Below are positions 14,851-23,435 of a stretch of DNA of 64,000 nt, piece by piece. The position numbers and the translations under genes are program-made. The DNA comes from Candidatus Manganitrophus noduliformans. Lineage in GTDB: Bacteria > Nitrospirota > Nitrospiria > SBBL01 > Manganitrophaceae. The notes below the pieces were generated by a model that worked only from the letters and a program-made list of their open reading frames with translations, was not told the DNA's origin and searched no databases. The stretch is taken from NCBI RefSeq assembly GCF_012184425.1, contig NZ_VTOW01000001.1, positions 1,426,001-1,490,000 on the forward strand. Direction: 5' to 3'. Within the stretch, counting starts at the first letter, position 1. The number at the start of each line of letters is the position of its first letter.

Positions 14851-16155
14851 ATGAATATTGCGGTTATCGGCTCCGGCTATGTCGGCCTTGTCACCGGGGC
14901 CTGTTTTGCGGAGTTCGGCGTCAATGTGACCTGCGTCGATAAGGAAGAAGCGAAGATCGCCGCCCTCAAAAAAGGGATCATCCCGATTTATGAGCCTGGG
15001 TTAGAAGAGCTGGTCAAGAAGAACGTGCAGAACAAGCGGCTCTCCTTCAGCACCGATACCGTTGCGGCGATCCAGGGAGCGCTGGTGATTTTTATCGCCG
15101 TCGGGACCCCCGATCGGGGCGACGGCTTCGCCGATCTCTCCTATATTGAGAAGGTCGCCGAGATGATCGCCGAACATATGAACGGCTACAAGGTGATCGT
15201 GACAAAAAGCACCGTCCCCGTTGGAACCGGCGACCGGCTTCGCTCCATTATCGGCAGCAAGCAGAAAGAGCATTTTGATTTTGATGTCGTCTCAAATCCC
15301 GAGTTTTTGCGGGAGGGATCGGCAATTGAGGATTTCCTCCGGCCCAATCGGGTGGTGATCGGCGCCAAAAGCCAGCAGGCGATCGCCATCATGCGCGATC
15401 TCTACCGTCCGCTCTATTTGATTGAAACCCCGCTGCATATTACCGATATCCCGACGGCCGAAATGATCAAGTATGCCGCGAATGCCTTCCTGGCGACGAA
15501 GATTTCTTTCATCAATGAAATCGCCAATCTCTGCGAGGGGGTGGGGGCGAACGTTCAGGACGTCGCCAAAGGAATGGGACTCGACGGCCGGATCGGCTCC
15601 AAGTTTTTACACCCCGGTCCCGGTTTCGGCGGCTCCTGTTTTCCGAAAGATGTTTCGGCGCTCGATAAGATTGCGCAGAAAAGCGGCTACGAATTCAAGA
15701 TCGTCAAGGCGGTCATCGAGGTGAATCGGCAGCAACGGGAAAGAATGATCGCGAAGATCGAGAAAGAGGTCGGCAGTTTTAAGGGAAAGCAGATCGGAAT
15801 CCTCGGCCTCTCCTTTAAACCGAATACGGACGACATGCGGGAGGCGCCGTCCGTCGCCATCATCCGCGCCCTTCAAGAGCGGGGGGCCAAAATCGTTGCG
15901 CACGATCCGGCCGCCATGGAAGAGTCAAAGAAGGTGCTGAAAGAGGTGACCTATGCCGCCGATCCCTATGCGGTGGCCGACGGATCGGATGCGATCATCC
16001 TGATGACCGAATGGAATCCGTTCCGGAACCTCGATTTGGATCAGATCAAGAAGAAGTTAAAATCTCCGATCTTCATTGACCTTCGAAACGTCTACGAGCC
16101 GAAAAAAATGGCCGCCCTCGGTTTCCAATACACCAGCGTGGGACGGCCGTCCTGA
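14851..16155 (+). CDS. ugd: UDP-glucose 6-dehydrogenase
   Basis: It oxidises UDP-glucose to UDP-glucuronate with NAD for capsule or exopolysaccharide. In 434 residues it has the N-terminal Rossmann start IAVIGSGYVGLVTG, KSTVPVGTGD, the SNPEFLREGSAI segment, the central helix with active-site Cys near residue 263 in GFGGSCFPKDV, and a C-terminal domain GLSFKPNTDDMREAPS. Length and motifs are standard. A 17-bp-spaced promoter and a hairpin terminator bracket it, so it is probably transcribed alone. Confidence 0.96.
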   Translation: MNIAVIGSGYVGLVTGACFAEFGVNVTCVDKEEAKIAALKKGIIPIYEPGLEELVKKNVQNKRLSFSTDTVAAIQGALVIFIAVGTPDRGDGFADLSYIEKVAEMIAEHMNGYKVIVTKSTVPVGTGDRLRSIIGSKQKEHFDFDVVSNPEFLREGSAIEDFLRPNRVVIGAKSQQAIAIMRDLYRPLYLIETPLHITDIPTAEMIKYAANAFLATKISFINEIANLCEGVGANVQDVAKGMGLDGRIGSKFLHPGPGFGGSCFPKDVSALDKIAQKSGYEFKIVKAVIEVNRQQRERMIAKIEKEVGSFKGKQIGILGLSFKPNTDDMREAPSVAIIRALQERGAKIVAHDPAAMEESKKVLKEVTYAADPYAVADGSDAIILMTEWNPFRNLDLDQIKKKLKSPIFIDLRNVYEPKKMAALGFQYTSVGRPS

Positions 16156-16157
16156 TT

Positions 16158-16190
16158 AAAAGAGGGGCGTCGTTCATGGCGCCCTTCTTT
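16158..16190 (+). terminator. ugd terminator hairpin
   Basis: AAAGAGGGGCG (16158-16168) pairs with CGCCCTTCTTT (16180-16190) with one wobble; the T-rich end and position 3 bases after the stop fit intrinsic termination. It could also act on the opposite-strand gene ending at 16207. Confidence 0.6.
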
Positions 16191-16206
16191 CATTGACTCT
16201 GTTGTA

Positions 16207-17331
16207 TCAATCCCCCCGGTACTGTGCGACCCCTCCAAACGTTCCAAACCATTTGTGGCCCTGGCGATCGATGGCGATCGCATACACGGCGCCGATCCCT
16301 TCTTTCTCGGTAAAATTCTTAAATTTCTTGCCGTCGAACCGGCTGACCCCGCCGTCGGTCCCAATCCATAATGTCCCCTTCGCGTCGAACTTGAGAGCAT
16401 GGATGATATTTCCGGCGAGGCCGTCTTGGATCGTATAGCTCTTCCATTTCTTTCCATCGAACCGGGAGAGCCCCCCGCCGAGGGTTCCGATCCAGAGGCG
16501 ATTTTGTGAATCGATGACGGAGGAGACGACGTAGTTCGGATTATATTCGAGCGGTTTGTCCCCTCCCTGGTGGTGTTGTGGAACAAACTGTAAATCCGCG
16601 ACCTCCGGGGGTTTTACCCGGGCGACCTCTGCACCGACCCCTTCCTTGTTGGTCCAGCTCTTCCAACTCTTGCCGTCGAACCGGCTGACCCCCCCTTCGG
16701 TGCCGAACCAAAACGTTCCCTTCTGGTCCTGCGCCAAGGTGTAGACCCATTTATCAATCAGCCCGTCGTCGGTTGTGTATGTTTTAAAAAACTTGCCGTC
16801 GAATCGGCTGACCCCTTTCCATGTGGCGACCCACATGGTTCCTTTCGGATCGAAATGAACCCCGTAAACCCAAAGATCGCCCAGTCCTTTGCCGCTGCCG
16901 AAGCGGGTCCAGGACGCCTCTCCATACGAAGCGGTGGAGCCGCTGCCGTAGGGGGTGTAGGTCGTCCACTGTTTTCCGTCGAACTTGCTCAGGCCTCCGC
17001 CGTAGGTTCCGATCCACTTGTTTCCCTTGGGATCGATCGCGACCGTGTGGATGATGTTGGAGAGGAGTCCGTTTTTGGTCGTGTAGGACTTTTGTTCTTC
17101 ACGGACCAGGTCGTATCTGAGGAGACCGTTCGAGGTTCCCACCCAGAGGACATCCCCCTCTACCGCCAGCGCCCGAACGATCGAGAAGAGGGTAAAGTGC
17201 GTCCACAATTCTTCAGGGGGAGCATGAGGGTTGGCCTGCGCATAAGCGGGACGGGGAGAAATCGGTTGGAAAGCAAAGGGAATCGAGACGAAGAGAATAA
17301 AAAGGAATACTAAGGTGGTTTTCCGACGCAT
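16207..17331 (-). CDS. exported regulator-propeller repeat protein
   Basis: After a signal peptide (hydrophobic to about residue 30, ...PAYA) this 374-residue protein consists of two-component-regulator propeller repeats with the unit WIGTxGGxSRFDGKxWKxYTxxDGL, at least seven copies. In hybrid sensors such propellers form the periplasmic input, but here no membrane helix or kinase follows, so it is a free periplasmic or surface propeller. I place the start at ATG 17331 rather than the TTG just before it. It is the last gene of the minus-strand group with two triheme cytochromes. Confidence 0.87.
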   Translation of the reverse strand: MRRKTTLVFLFILFVSIPFAFQPISPRPAYAQANPHAPPEELWTHFTLFSIVRALAVEGDVLWVGTSNGLLRYDLVREEQKSYTTKNGLLSNIIHTVAIDPKGNKWIGTYGGGLSKFDGKQWTTYTPYGSGSTASYGEASWTRFGSGKGLGDLWVYGVHFDPKGTMWVATWKGVSRFDGKFFKTYTTDDGLIDKWVYTLAQDQKGTFWFGTEGGVSRFDGKSWKSWTNKEGVGAEVARVKPPEVADLQFVPQHHQGGDKPLEYNPNYVVSSVIDSQNRLWIGTLGGGLSRFDGKKWKSYTIQDGLAGNIIHALKFDAKGTLWIGTDGGVSRFDGKKFKNFTEKEGIGAVYAIAIDRQGHKWFGTFGGVAQYRGD

Positions 17332-17341
17332 CAAATGAGTC

Positions 17342-18154
17342 TCATGGAGAATAATACTGGAAGGTCCGATACGTTACACCGGTCGGTTCGAGCACGGTTT
17401 TGCCCGAACGCGTGATCCATTCCTCGGCCGTCTGGGAGATCCAATTGCCGACCGAATCGAATTTGTAGCTGTATTGCTTTTTGAACTTCACCGCGCCGGC
17501 CGCGTCGAAGCGGGTCTCCTCGATCACGTTTCCCTTGGCGTCATAACGGTAAACCGTCTTGAAGTCGAGTGTGCTCACGCGGACCTGTTCGTGCGGAAGG
17601 CCCTGCATCTGGACGAGGTAAAAATTCTCTTCGGTCTTTCTCCCCTCCGCGTCGTAGAGGTAGACCCATTTGAAATCTTTGGTGCTATGGACCTGATGGC
17701 GGAACTCTTCGGCGAGATTTCCGTCTTTGTCGTAGGTATAAGTCGCCTTGGAAAAGAGGACGCCGTTCACCTGGGTGCGGGTCTCTTCGACCCGGTTCTG
17801 CGCGTGGGTGTAGGTCCATTTAAAAACAGGAAACTCTTTGTAGTCGTATTCGACCCCGTCCGTCAGGTTTCCGTTATCATCATAATTGAAGACCGATTTG
17901 AAGTTAAGGGAGACGTCGTCATAGAGTTGATCCTCCTGGATCTTGTTTCCCTTCAGATCGTAGGTGTTGGAGAGCCAGGGGATGCGGGGGCTTTCGACCC
18001 ATTTCCCTTCCTGATTGGCGATATTCGTCAGTTCGATGAGGACCGTCTTCACCGGCCCGATCAGGCGCTCTTGCTCTCTGTCCGTTTTCTTGCCGGCCAA
18101 CGCAGGATCAATCAGGAGGGCGACCAGGGCCAAAGCGGCCAGGGAGGTTTTCAT
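17342..18154 (-). CDS. exported YD-repeat-like protein
   Basis: The mature protein carries degenerate RHS/YD-type repeats: TYDLKGNKIQED, NYDDNGNLTDG, TYDKDGNLAEE, LYDAEGRKTEE, RYDAKGNVIEE. The unit YDxxGNxxE binds into a beta-spiral in RHS proteins, but at 270 residues this is only a short array with no toxin domain. ATG 18154 gives a clean signal peptide (MKTSLAALALVALLIDPALA); an ATG 10 codons upstream would add acidic residues before it. It ends 10 bases before the propeller gene, so they are likely cotranscribed and may work together at the cell surface. Confidence 0.75.
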   Translation of the reverse strand: MKTSLAALALVALLIDPALAGKKTDREQERLIGPVKTVLIELTNIANQEGKWVESPRIPWLSNTYDLKGNKIQEDQLYDDVSLNFKSVFNYDDNGNLTDGVEYDYKEFPVFKWTYTHAQNRVEETRTQVNGVLFSKATYTYDKDGNLAEEFRHQVHSTKDFKWVYLYDAEGRKTEENFYLVQMQGLPHEQVRVSTLDFKTVYRYDAKGNVIEETRFDAAGAVKFKKQYSYKFDSVGNWISQTAEEWITRSGKTVLEPTGVTYRTFQYYSP

Positions 18155-18214
18155 CGGTGTTTTATTGAGTGTGTCTAAATACATGGCAAGATGGACTTCT
18201 TGGGATGAGACGGA

Positions 18215-18251
18215 AAGGGGACCTGAAGCGAAACAGCCGTCAGGTCCCCTT
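18215..18251 (-). terminator. hairpin after the 225-residue cytochrome gene
   Basis: AAGGGGACCTGA (18215-18226) and TCAGGTCCCCTT (18240-18251) are perfect 12-base inverted arms with a 13-base loop. On the minus strand the stem is followed by TTTCCG. It separates the cytochrome gene from the two repeat-protein genes. Confidence 0.6.
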
Positions 18252-18259
18252 CATCTCTT

Positions 18260-18937
18260 CTAGCTTTTTGGCTTCACGTGGCAGCGGGTGCAGTTGGCCA
18301 GAGGGAAAGCGACCCGGCCGTGGCAGCGTCCGCAGAACTCTCCGTTAACGATCTTCACCATCGAAATCGGATTGCCCCCCTTCTTCATCATGAAAATGCC
18401 GGGGTGGCAATTGGCGCAATCCAACCAGAAAGTATGTGGGAAGTGGGGAAAGATCACGTTCGGCATGGAGCCGATCGCCGGAATTTCGATATCGAACATA
18501 AAAGGAGGGGTGGGGGGTTTATTAAGATCGAGCGACTCGTGCGGCTTGATCAGATTTTCCTGAAAGGCCTTGACCCAGTCGACTTGGCCGGAGGCATCGA
18601 CCGGAAAGTCCTTCAGGACCACATCTCCATTCGTATTCTCTTGATTATAAGGGGGGCCCGGTGTGGGAAGTTTGGTCGGGTCTTCAAATTTCGGAAGAGC
18701 GGTTGCAGGATGCGGGGCCACCAGCGAAGGTTGTGATGCAAGATCTTTCTCTTGGGCCTGGGCCGGCGCCTGAACCGGAACCGCTTGGGCCGGCGCACCG
18801 GCGGCGGCAGGTACGGCGGGCGGATTCGCCGGTTCACTCTTGGCTTGGCGTATGCAGGCGTAGAAGGTGGTGAGGGAAAGGAGTATGAGCAAGCACCCGA
18901 CAAAGAGATATCTTCTTCGTTCTTTCACCCAAGCCAT
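18260..18937 (-). CDS. membrane-anchored triheme c7-like cytochrome
   Basis: The 225-residue protein has one N-terminal membrane segment (about residues 10-27), a long Pro/Ala-rich linker and a C-terminal triheme domain with CANCH, CGRCH and CTRCH. The spacing and the PHFPHTFWLDCANCHPGIF motif match the cytochrome c7-like fold, where extra His residues act as distal ligands. GGGGAGGATTTC precedes ATG 18937. It follows a second triheme cytochrome of the same type. Both probably carry electrons in the periplasm from the inner membrane towards the outer-membrane complex encoded on the other strand. Confidence 0.9.
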   Translation of the reverse strand: MAWVKERRRYLFVGCLLILLSLTTFYACIRQAKSEPANPPAVPAAAGAPAQAVPVQAPAQAQEKDLASQPSLVAPHPATALPKFEDPTKLPTPGPPYNQENTNGDVVLKDFPVDASGQVDWVKAFQENLIKPHESLDLNKPPTPPFMFDIEIPAIGSMPNVIFPHFPHTFWLDCANCHPGIFMMKKGGNPISMVKIVNGEFCGRCHGRVAFPLANCTRCHVKPKS

Positions 18938-18970
18938 GAAATCCTCCCCTAAGATTCAAAAATTCTTAAT

Positions 18971-18996
18971 GTAAGGGCGTATTGCAATACGCCCCT
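18971..18996. repeat. palindromic element, GGGCG-arm type
   Basis: GGGCGTATTG and CAATACGCCC (18975-18994) form a perfect 20-base palindrome inside GTAA...CTGC borders that resemble the GTAGGGGCG/CGCCCCTAC borders seen at 43231. It sits between the two triheme cytochrome genes. Confidence 0.65.
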
Positions 18997-19013
18997 GCAT
19001 TGAAAAACAATAT

Positions 19014-19385
19014 CTACTTTGGAAAGCCTTCCAGAACCCCTGTTGTCATCCCCGGTGTTCCGGAGTGGCAGCGGGCGCATTCAATCGGCTTCCACGAAAT
19101 CGTTCCGTTGTGGCATTTCCCGCAGAACTGTCCATCAACGATGATCTTCTTCATATCGATATCATTCGATCCCGCCCGCATTTCAAAAATGGCGGGGTGA
19201 CAGACCTTACACTTAAATTCCGCGCGATGGTACCAGTGAGGGAAAACAACCGGCGGCATCCCTCGTTTTTCCGCCTTGCTGTTCAGGACCATATCGCCGT
19301 AGTAGCCTGACACCTTGTCGCCGCCCCAGAAATATGCCAGCAAAAGGCCTAATCCGAGTATGATGCCGATCCGAACACTTTTCAT
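19014..19385 (-). CDS. triheme c7-like cytochrome
   Basis: The 123-residue protein has an uncleaved or signal-type hydrophobic N-terminus (IGIILGLGLLLAYFWGG) and three heme motifs, CKVCH, CGKCH and CARCH. FPHWYHRAEFKCKVCHPAIF and the following segments are the same c7-like pattern as the neighbouring 225-residue protein, without the long linker. ATG 19385 is chosen because GGGAGGAAAG precedes it; the frame is open further upstream into the promoter. It is the first gene of the minus-strand group and divergent from the plus-strand cytochrome operon. Confidence 0.9.
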   Translation of the reverse strand: MKSVRIGIILGLGLLLAYFWGGDKVSGYYGDMVLNSKAEKRGMPPVVFPHWYHRAEFKCKVCHPAIFEMRAGSNDIDMKKIIVDGQFCGKCHNGTISWKPIECARCHSGTPGMTTGVLEGFPK

Positions 19386-19427
19386 CTTTCCTCCCTCTCC
19401 CATGCCGAAGTGGAATCCAACCGCTTG

Positions 19428-19454
19428 ATTATCACACCGGTTTTCTTTTGTCAA
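19428..19454 (-). promoter_or_regulatory. promoter of the minus-strand cytochrome group
   Basis: On the minus strand TTGACA (19449-19454) and GATAAT (19428-19433) lie 15 bp apart, slightly short of optimal. It is 70 bp from the divergent promoter at 19525, so one regulator bound between them could control both directions. Confidence 0.55.
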
Positions 19455-19524
19455 CAAATTTTATTCAAACGGTTCAACTAAGTGAAAAAGGGAAGCTTTT
19501 CATCTCGCGTTTCCGATTTTTTTC

Positions 19525-19552
19525 TTGACAAAAGTGTAAAAAAAACTATAGT
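19525..19552 (+). promoter_or_regulatory. promoter of the plus-strand cytochrome operon
   Basis: TTGACA (19525-19530) and TATAGT (19547-19552) are 16 bp apart, a near-consensus sigma-70 promoter. Transcription should start near 19559, which rules out the TTG there as start codon of the first gene. Confidence 0.75.
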
Positions 19553-19672
19553 TAGGCATTGGAAATTTATGTTCGTATCCGCGATCCGCTTTCTCTTAAA
19601 GATTTCCTTGTTGACCTCATTAAAGATTCGACCTGCCGCATGAGATGGAAACGCTTCGGGAGTCCGTCCGGG

Positions 19673-20479
19673 ATGACGTTTAAGAGAATTCAAATTTTCA
19701 TCTTGTTGGGAATCGTCGGCTTCATCCTATTTCTTTCCGCTTCCGCCAAAGGCGGCTCCATCATCCGATCCCGGCATGATCTCTCCGCGCTGAACTGGCG
19801 CGGATATCAGAACGAGACCGGCCCGATGCAGGGAGGGACCTTCGACGACCTCCGCGAGGCATGCGTCTACTGCCATACGCCTCACAACAGCAGCAGCTAC
19901 GCCCCTCTTTGGAATCGAGAGCTTCCCCAGGAGCGGGGCTATCAAATGTATTCCAGTCCCAACTTCGATTCGGCCCCGCGGAGGGCGCCCGACGGGATCT
20001 CCCTCGCCTGTCTTTCTTGCCACGACGGATCGGTGGCGGTCGATTCGGTTCTCAAGCCGCCGCAATTTCATGACATCGTCGAAACCGGCGGCGATTATCG
20101 GATGACCCTGGAGGGAGAGGAGGGGAGTGACGCCTGCTCGAAATGCCACAATCGGTCGGAAGGGGCCTACGGCGGTCTCTCCGGCGCTCATGATGCGACC
20201 GTCCGCTACTTCACGAAGGATCTGCGGGACGACCACGCCATCTCGATGGTCTTGCCGAGCGCCGATGTCGATCCGCAGTTCAATCAGCCGACGATCTTGA
20301 AGCCGGACGGGGGGCGAATGTTTGCAAACGGGGTTCAGACGTTCGCGGGGGACAAGGTCCAGTGCGCCTCCTGCCATGACATCCACAGTCCCGATGAGAA
20401 GAACCTGCAGGGGCGGGATCCCTTTTTGAGGGCCTCCAATCGAGGGAGCGCCCTCTGCTTGACCTGTCACCAGAAGTAA
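19673..20479 (+). CDS. five-heme c-type cytochrome
   Basis: The 268-residue exported protein has a signal sequence (FILLGIVGFILFLSASA) and five CxxCH motifs: CVYCHTPH, CLSCH, CSKCH, CASCH and CLTCH. The CxxCHTPHN start and CLSCHDGSVA pattern are shared with the two other cytochromes of this operon, so the three belong to one family of NapC/doubled-motif-like multiheme proteins. ATG 19673 has GGGAG 10 bases upstream; ATG 19640 is an alternative. It is the first gene of the conduit operon and probably periplasmic or attached to the outer-membrane complex. Confidence 0.9.
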   Translation: MTFKRIQIFILLGIVGFILFLSASAKGGSIIRSRHDLSALNWRGYQNETGPMQGGTFDDLREACVYCHTPHNSSSYAPLWNRELPQERGYQMYSSPNFDSAPRRAPDGISLACLSCHDGSVAVDSVLKPPQFHDIVETGGDYRMTLEGEEGSDACSKCHNRSEGAYGGLSGAHDATVRYFTKDLRDDHAISMVLPSADVDPQFNQPTILKPDGGRMFANGVQTFAGDKVQCASCHDIHSPDEKNLQGRDPFLRASNRGSALCLTCHQK

Positions 20480-20543
20480 AACCGGGGGCCAGGGATCGGG
20501 TGTCGGGGGGGCGGAGCAAAAATAAAGCGAAGGGAACGATAAA

Positions 20544-21584
20544 GTGAAGAGAGTTTTACTGGTTGTTTTAGCGATGTTGATTTTGACCGGATGCGGCGGA
20601 AAGACGAAAGCGCCCGATCGGGATCTGATCTGGCCCGCTCCCCCTGAAACGCCCCGGATCAAGTTCCTCACGAGCATCGATTCTTCCGAAGATGTGGAGA
20701 AGAAAGGATGGGGGGAGCGGATCAAAGCGGCCCTCTTCGGCGACTCGGGAGGGGCCAAGCTGGTTAAGCCGTATGGCGTTTCCGCCACGCCGGACGGGCG
20801 TATTTACGTCGCCGATTCGGGCTGGAGAAAGATCCTGGTCTTCGACACGCTGCAGGGCCGCTTCTCGATGATCGGCGTCGATGGTCCGGGAGCGCTCGCC
20901 GGACCGATGGGGGTGACGGTCGACAAGGGGGGACGGGTCTACGTCACCGATACGATCCTCCGCAAATGTCTCGTCTACGATCAAGAGGGGCGATTTCTCA
21001 TGTCGATCGGCGATTTAAATCGCCTGGAGCGGCCGGTCGGGGTGGCGGTCAATGATGACTTGAAGCAGGTCTACATCGCCGATACCCGGAAGCATCAGAT
21101 TTTTGTTTATGATTTCGAGGGGAATTTCCTTTTTGAATTCGGAAAGCGGGGGGCGGAGGATGGCGAATTCAACTTCCCGGCGAACCTCTTTGTCGATGCC
21201 GCCGGAAAGGTCTATGTCACCGATCTGAATTTCCGGGTTCAGATCTTCGATGCCGCCGGAAAATTTCTTTCCAAGTTCGGCAATGTCGGGACCGGTTTCG
21301 GGCAATTCTCCCTTCCGAAGGGGGTCGGGGTCGACTCGCAGGGACATATTTACGTGGTCGACTCCCGCTTCAACAACGTCCAAATCTTCAGCCCGGAGGG
21401 GCAACTCCTCCTCTTCTTCGGCGAGTTCGGAAGCAGGGACGGCCAACTCTGGCTGCCGGCCGGCCTCTCGATCGACGATCAGGACCGGATCTACATCGCC
21501 GATCAGTACAATCATCGAATCAACATCTTCCAATATATCGGACCCGCTGAAAAAAATGAGAAACCGGAGGAATCTCCTTCATGA
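20544..21584 (+). CDS. NHL-repeat lipoprotein
   Basis: GTG 20544 starts a 346-residue lipoprotein with lipobox LTGC (Cys17). After a conserved entry segment (LIWPAPPETPRIKFLTSI) come six NHL repeats, for example KPYGVSATPDGRIYVADSGWRKILVFD, forming a six-bladed propeller. The same WPxPPxxPxIxF entry is found in the paralogue at 25306-26370. NHL propellers usually bind protein partners. The 3' end overlaps the next cytochrome gene by 4 bases (ATGA), so the two are translationally coupled and may associate. Confidence 0.92.
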   Translation: MKRVLLVVLAMLILTGCGGKTKAPDRDLIWPAPPETPRIKFLTSIDSSEDVEKKGWGERIKAALFGDSGGAKLVKPYGVSATPDGRIYVADSGWRKILVFDTLQGRFSMIGVDGPGALAGPMGVTVDKGGRVYVTDTILRKCLVYDQEGRFLMSIGDLNRLERPVGVAVNDDLKQVYIADTRKHQIFVYDFEGNFLFEFGKRGAEDGEFNFPANLFVDAAGKVYVTDLNFRVQIFDAAGKFLSKFGNVGTGFGQFSLPKGVGVDSQGHIYVVDSRFNNVQIFSPEGQLLLFFGEFGSRDGQLWLPAGLSIDDQDRIYIADQYNHRINIFQYIGPAEKNEKPEESPS

Positions 21585-22771
21585 CGACGCGTCGCAGCGC
21601 CTCTGATCGGCAGAGGATGGTCCTGAAACGGATCGGACGCTTCCTTCACGCGGCCAATGGCTTGCTCCCGGCAGGCTTCTCCTCACGAAGGCGGAATTTT
21701 ATTTTGATCGTCCTGGCGCTGACGGGGACCGCTTTCTCTCTCCTGAATGTCTTCGCATCTGAAGATGTTCGACATACCAAGCACAATTTGGCCGTGAATC
21801 CCGATACCTTTGCCAGGGAGGGAAGCGACTTCAAAGCAGGGGAGTTGACCTCGCTTCGCGGGGCGCGAAATCCGGAGGTCCGCGGCGTGGAAGGGGACAT
21901 CCGCCTGAATGAAGAGGTCTGCATCTTCTGCCACACCCCGCATGGCGCGCAGAGCAATGTCGGCGGGCTGGTCGGACATGCGCCGCTTTGGAACCGCCGC
22001 CTCTCCAATCCGATGGCTTTTACCCCTTATACCAGCCCCAATTATGACGCCCAAGATATGCTGGGGACGCCGGGCCGGCCGAAGGGGGTCTCGCTCGCCT
22101 GCCTCTCTTGCCATGACGGCGCGGTGGCGTTCGATGCCTTGATCAACAGTTCCGGATCGGGCGGCTTCTTCCCGAGCAACCGGGTCTTGACCGGGGCGGG
22201 GGGAAGCATCGGGATGACCTTTTCGGGGCCGGCGGTCGATGCAACGAACAGCTTCCGCGAGGGGCGCCGGGACGACACGTCGGGAGGATTTGTTTTCTTC
22301 GATGCGTTCGGCGGGGGCCCGAATGCCTCGTTGGGAGCCGAACCGTTCCCGAACCTGGGGCTCGATCTGCGGGATGATCATCCGGTGAGCATCGAGATTC
22401 CCCGGACCGATCCTCAGTTCCGGGAGATTCTAACGAACATCACTTCCAAAGGAGGGCGCATTCCGGGAAGCGGGAGCGTGATGTGGATCGATCGGAATCC
22501 GAACGGCGCCTTCCTGCCGTTGGACAAACGCGATCGGATTCGGGCCTATCCCTCCGATCCGGCGCGTCCCGATGCGCCGTACATCGAGTGCGCCTCCTGT
22601 CACAATCCGCATGAGGCGAGCCGTCCCGGCGGGCAGCCGGCCCTTTCGGAGCCGGTCAATCCTCAAACGGTCAACAACAATCTTTTTTTAAGGATGGCTT
22701 CGATGCCGGGGGCCAACTCACAAGACCGGAACGCCGGGAGCCTGGTCTGTTTGAGCTGTCATAAGAAGTAA
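21581..22771 (+). CDS. four-heme c-type cytochrome
   Basis: The 396-residue exported protein has four CxxCH motifs, CIFCHTPHG, CLSCHDGAVAF, CASCHNPHE and CLSCHKK, the last at the very C-terminus. The entry DVRHTKHNLAV resembles the VSNTKHNLSA entry of the 1018-residue cytochrome, so distal His ligands probably come from this segment. A long basic N-terminus (about 38 residues) precedes the hydrophobic signal segment FILIVLALTGTAF, so the true start could be internal. It is coupled to the NHL lipoprotein upstream. Confidence 0.88.
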   Translation: MTTRRSASDRQRMVLKRIGRFLHAANGLLPAGFSSRRRNFILIVLALTGTAFSLLNVFASEDVRHTKHNLAVNPDTFAREGSDFKAGELTSLRGARNPEVRGVEGDIRLNEEVCIFCHTPHGAQSNVGGLVGHAPLWNRRLSNPMAFTPYTSPNYDAQDMLGTPGRPKGVSLACLSCHDGAVAFDALINSSGSGGFFPSNRVLTGAGGSIGMTFSGPAVDATNSFREGRRDDTSGGFVFFDAFGGGPNASLGAEPFPNLGLDLRDDHPVSIEIPRTDPQFREILTNITSKGGRIPGSGSVMWIDRNPNGAFLPLDKRDRIRAYPSDPARPDAPYIECASCHNPHEASRPGGQPALSEPVNPQTVNNNLFLRMASMPGANSQDRNAGSLVCLSCHKK

Positions 22772-22783
22772 GGAAAGTCGGAA

Positions 22784-23350
22784 GTGAGAAGAGCGGAGAG
22801 AGGAGTCGGAAGAGAGAGATCGGAAGTCAGAACAGGGAAGCTTCTAAAGCCGTTCTTCTGGATTCTGTCTTCCGGATTCTGTCTTCTTTTTCTCCCGCAG
22901 GTTTTGCTTGCGGATGACGCCGCGCCGGTCGCGGAGGTCAACCAGGTTCCGATTACGGCGGATTCGGTCGAGGAAGGGGTCCGGAATTATCTTCGCCAGA
23001 TCGGCCACAAGGAACTTTCCCCTCCGAGGATGATGAGTCTACGGAGAGAGGTGCTGGGAAGGTTGATCGACGAAGAATTGATATACCAGGAAGCGCTGAA
23101 GCAGGGGGAGAAGATCGCTCCCGAGGAGATCGAAGCGGAGGTGGACCGAATCCGAAAACGGTTCTCCGCCGAGGAAGATTTCGACGCGGCGCTGGTCCGG
23201 GAGGGACTCACCCTCGAAGAGGTCAGAGAGGGGGTGCGTCGGTTCATTCTGGTTCGGAAAATGTGGAATGAAATTTCTCCGTCCGACGAGGCGGGGAAAA
23301 AGAATTGGTTGGAAGGGGTTCGGAAGAAATCAGAAATTAAAATTTATTAA
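22784..23350 (+). CDS. SurA-N-like chaperone lacking rotamase
   Basis: GTG 22784 starts a 188-residue exported protein. After a signal peptide (FFWILSSGFCLLFLPQVLLA) it has a SurA/PrsA N-terminal chaperone region: VAEVNQVPITADSVEEGVRNYLR, MMSLRREVLGRLIDEELIYQEALKQGEKI and EEIEAEVDRIRKRFSAEEDF. Full-length family members continue into a PPIase parvulin domain, which is missing here. It lies directly upstream of the beta-barrel gene, so it probably escorts that barrel or the cytochromes during secretion. The first 60 bases are a low-complexity GGAAGAG-rich tract. Confidence 0.82.
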   Translation: MRRAERGVGRERSEVRTGKLLKPFFWILSSGFCLLFLPQVLLADDAAPVAEVNQVPITADSVEEGVRNYLRQIGHKELSPPRMMSLRREVLGRLIDEELIYQEALKQGEKIAPEEIEAEVDRIRKRFSAEEDFDAALVREGLTLEEVREGVRRFILVRKMWNEISPSDEAGKKNWLEGVRKKSEIKIY

Positions 23351-23354
23351 ATAA

Positions 23355-23402
23355 CGGCGGTTTATTTGCCGCCGATTTGTCGAAGGCGATCGAAGAATCG
23401 CC
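23355..23402 (+). promoter_or_regulatory. two small hairpins inside the conduit operon
   Basis: CGGCGG (23355-23360) pairs with CCGCCG (23369-23374), and GGCGAT (23385-23390) with ATCGCC (23397-23402). Both lie in the 85-base gap before the beta-barrel gene. They lack a T run, so attenuation or RNA processing is more likely than full termination. Confidence 0.4.
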
Positions 23403-23435
23403 TGTGCGGAACACCTGGGGGGAGGAACGCTCCGT

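Noticed and set aside
19727-20788. 353-codon minus-strand frame across two plus-strand genes
   Set aside because: It spans the end of one real gene and the start of the next, with no supporting start signal.
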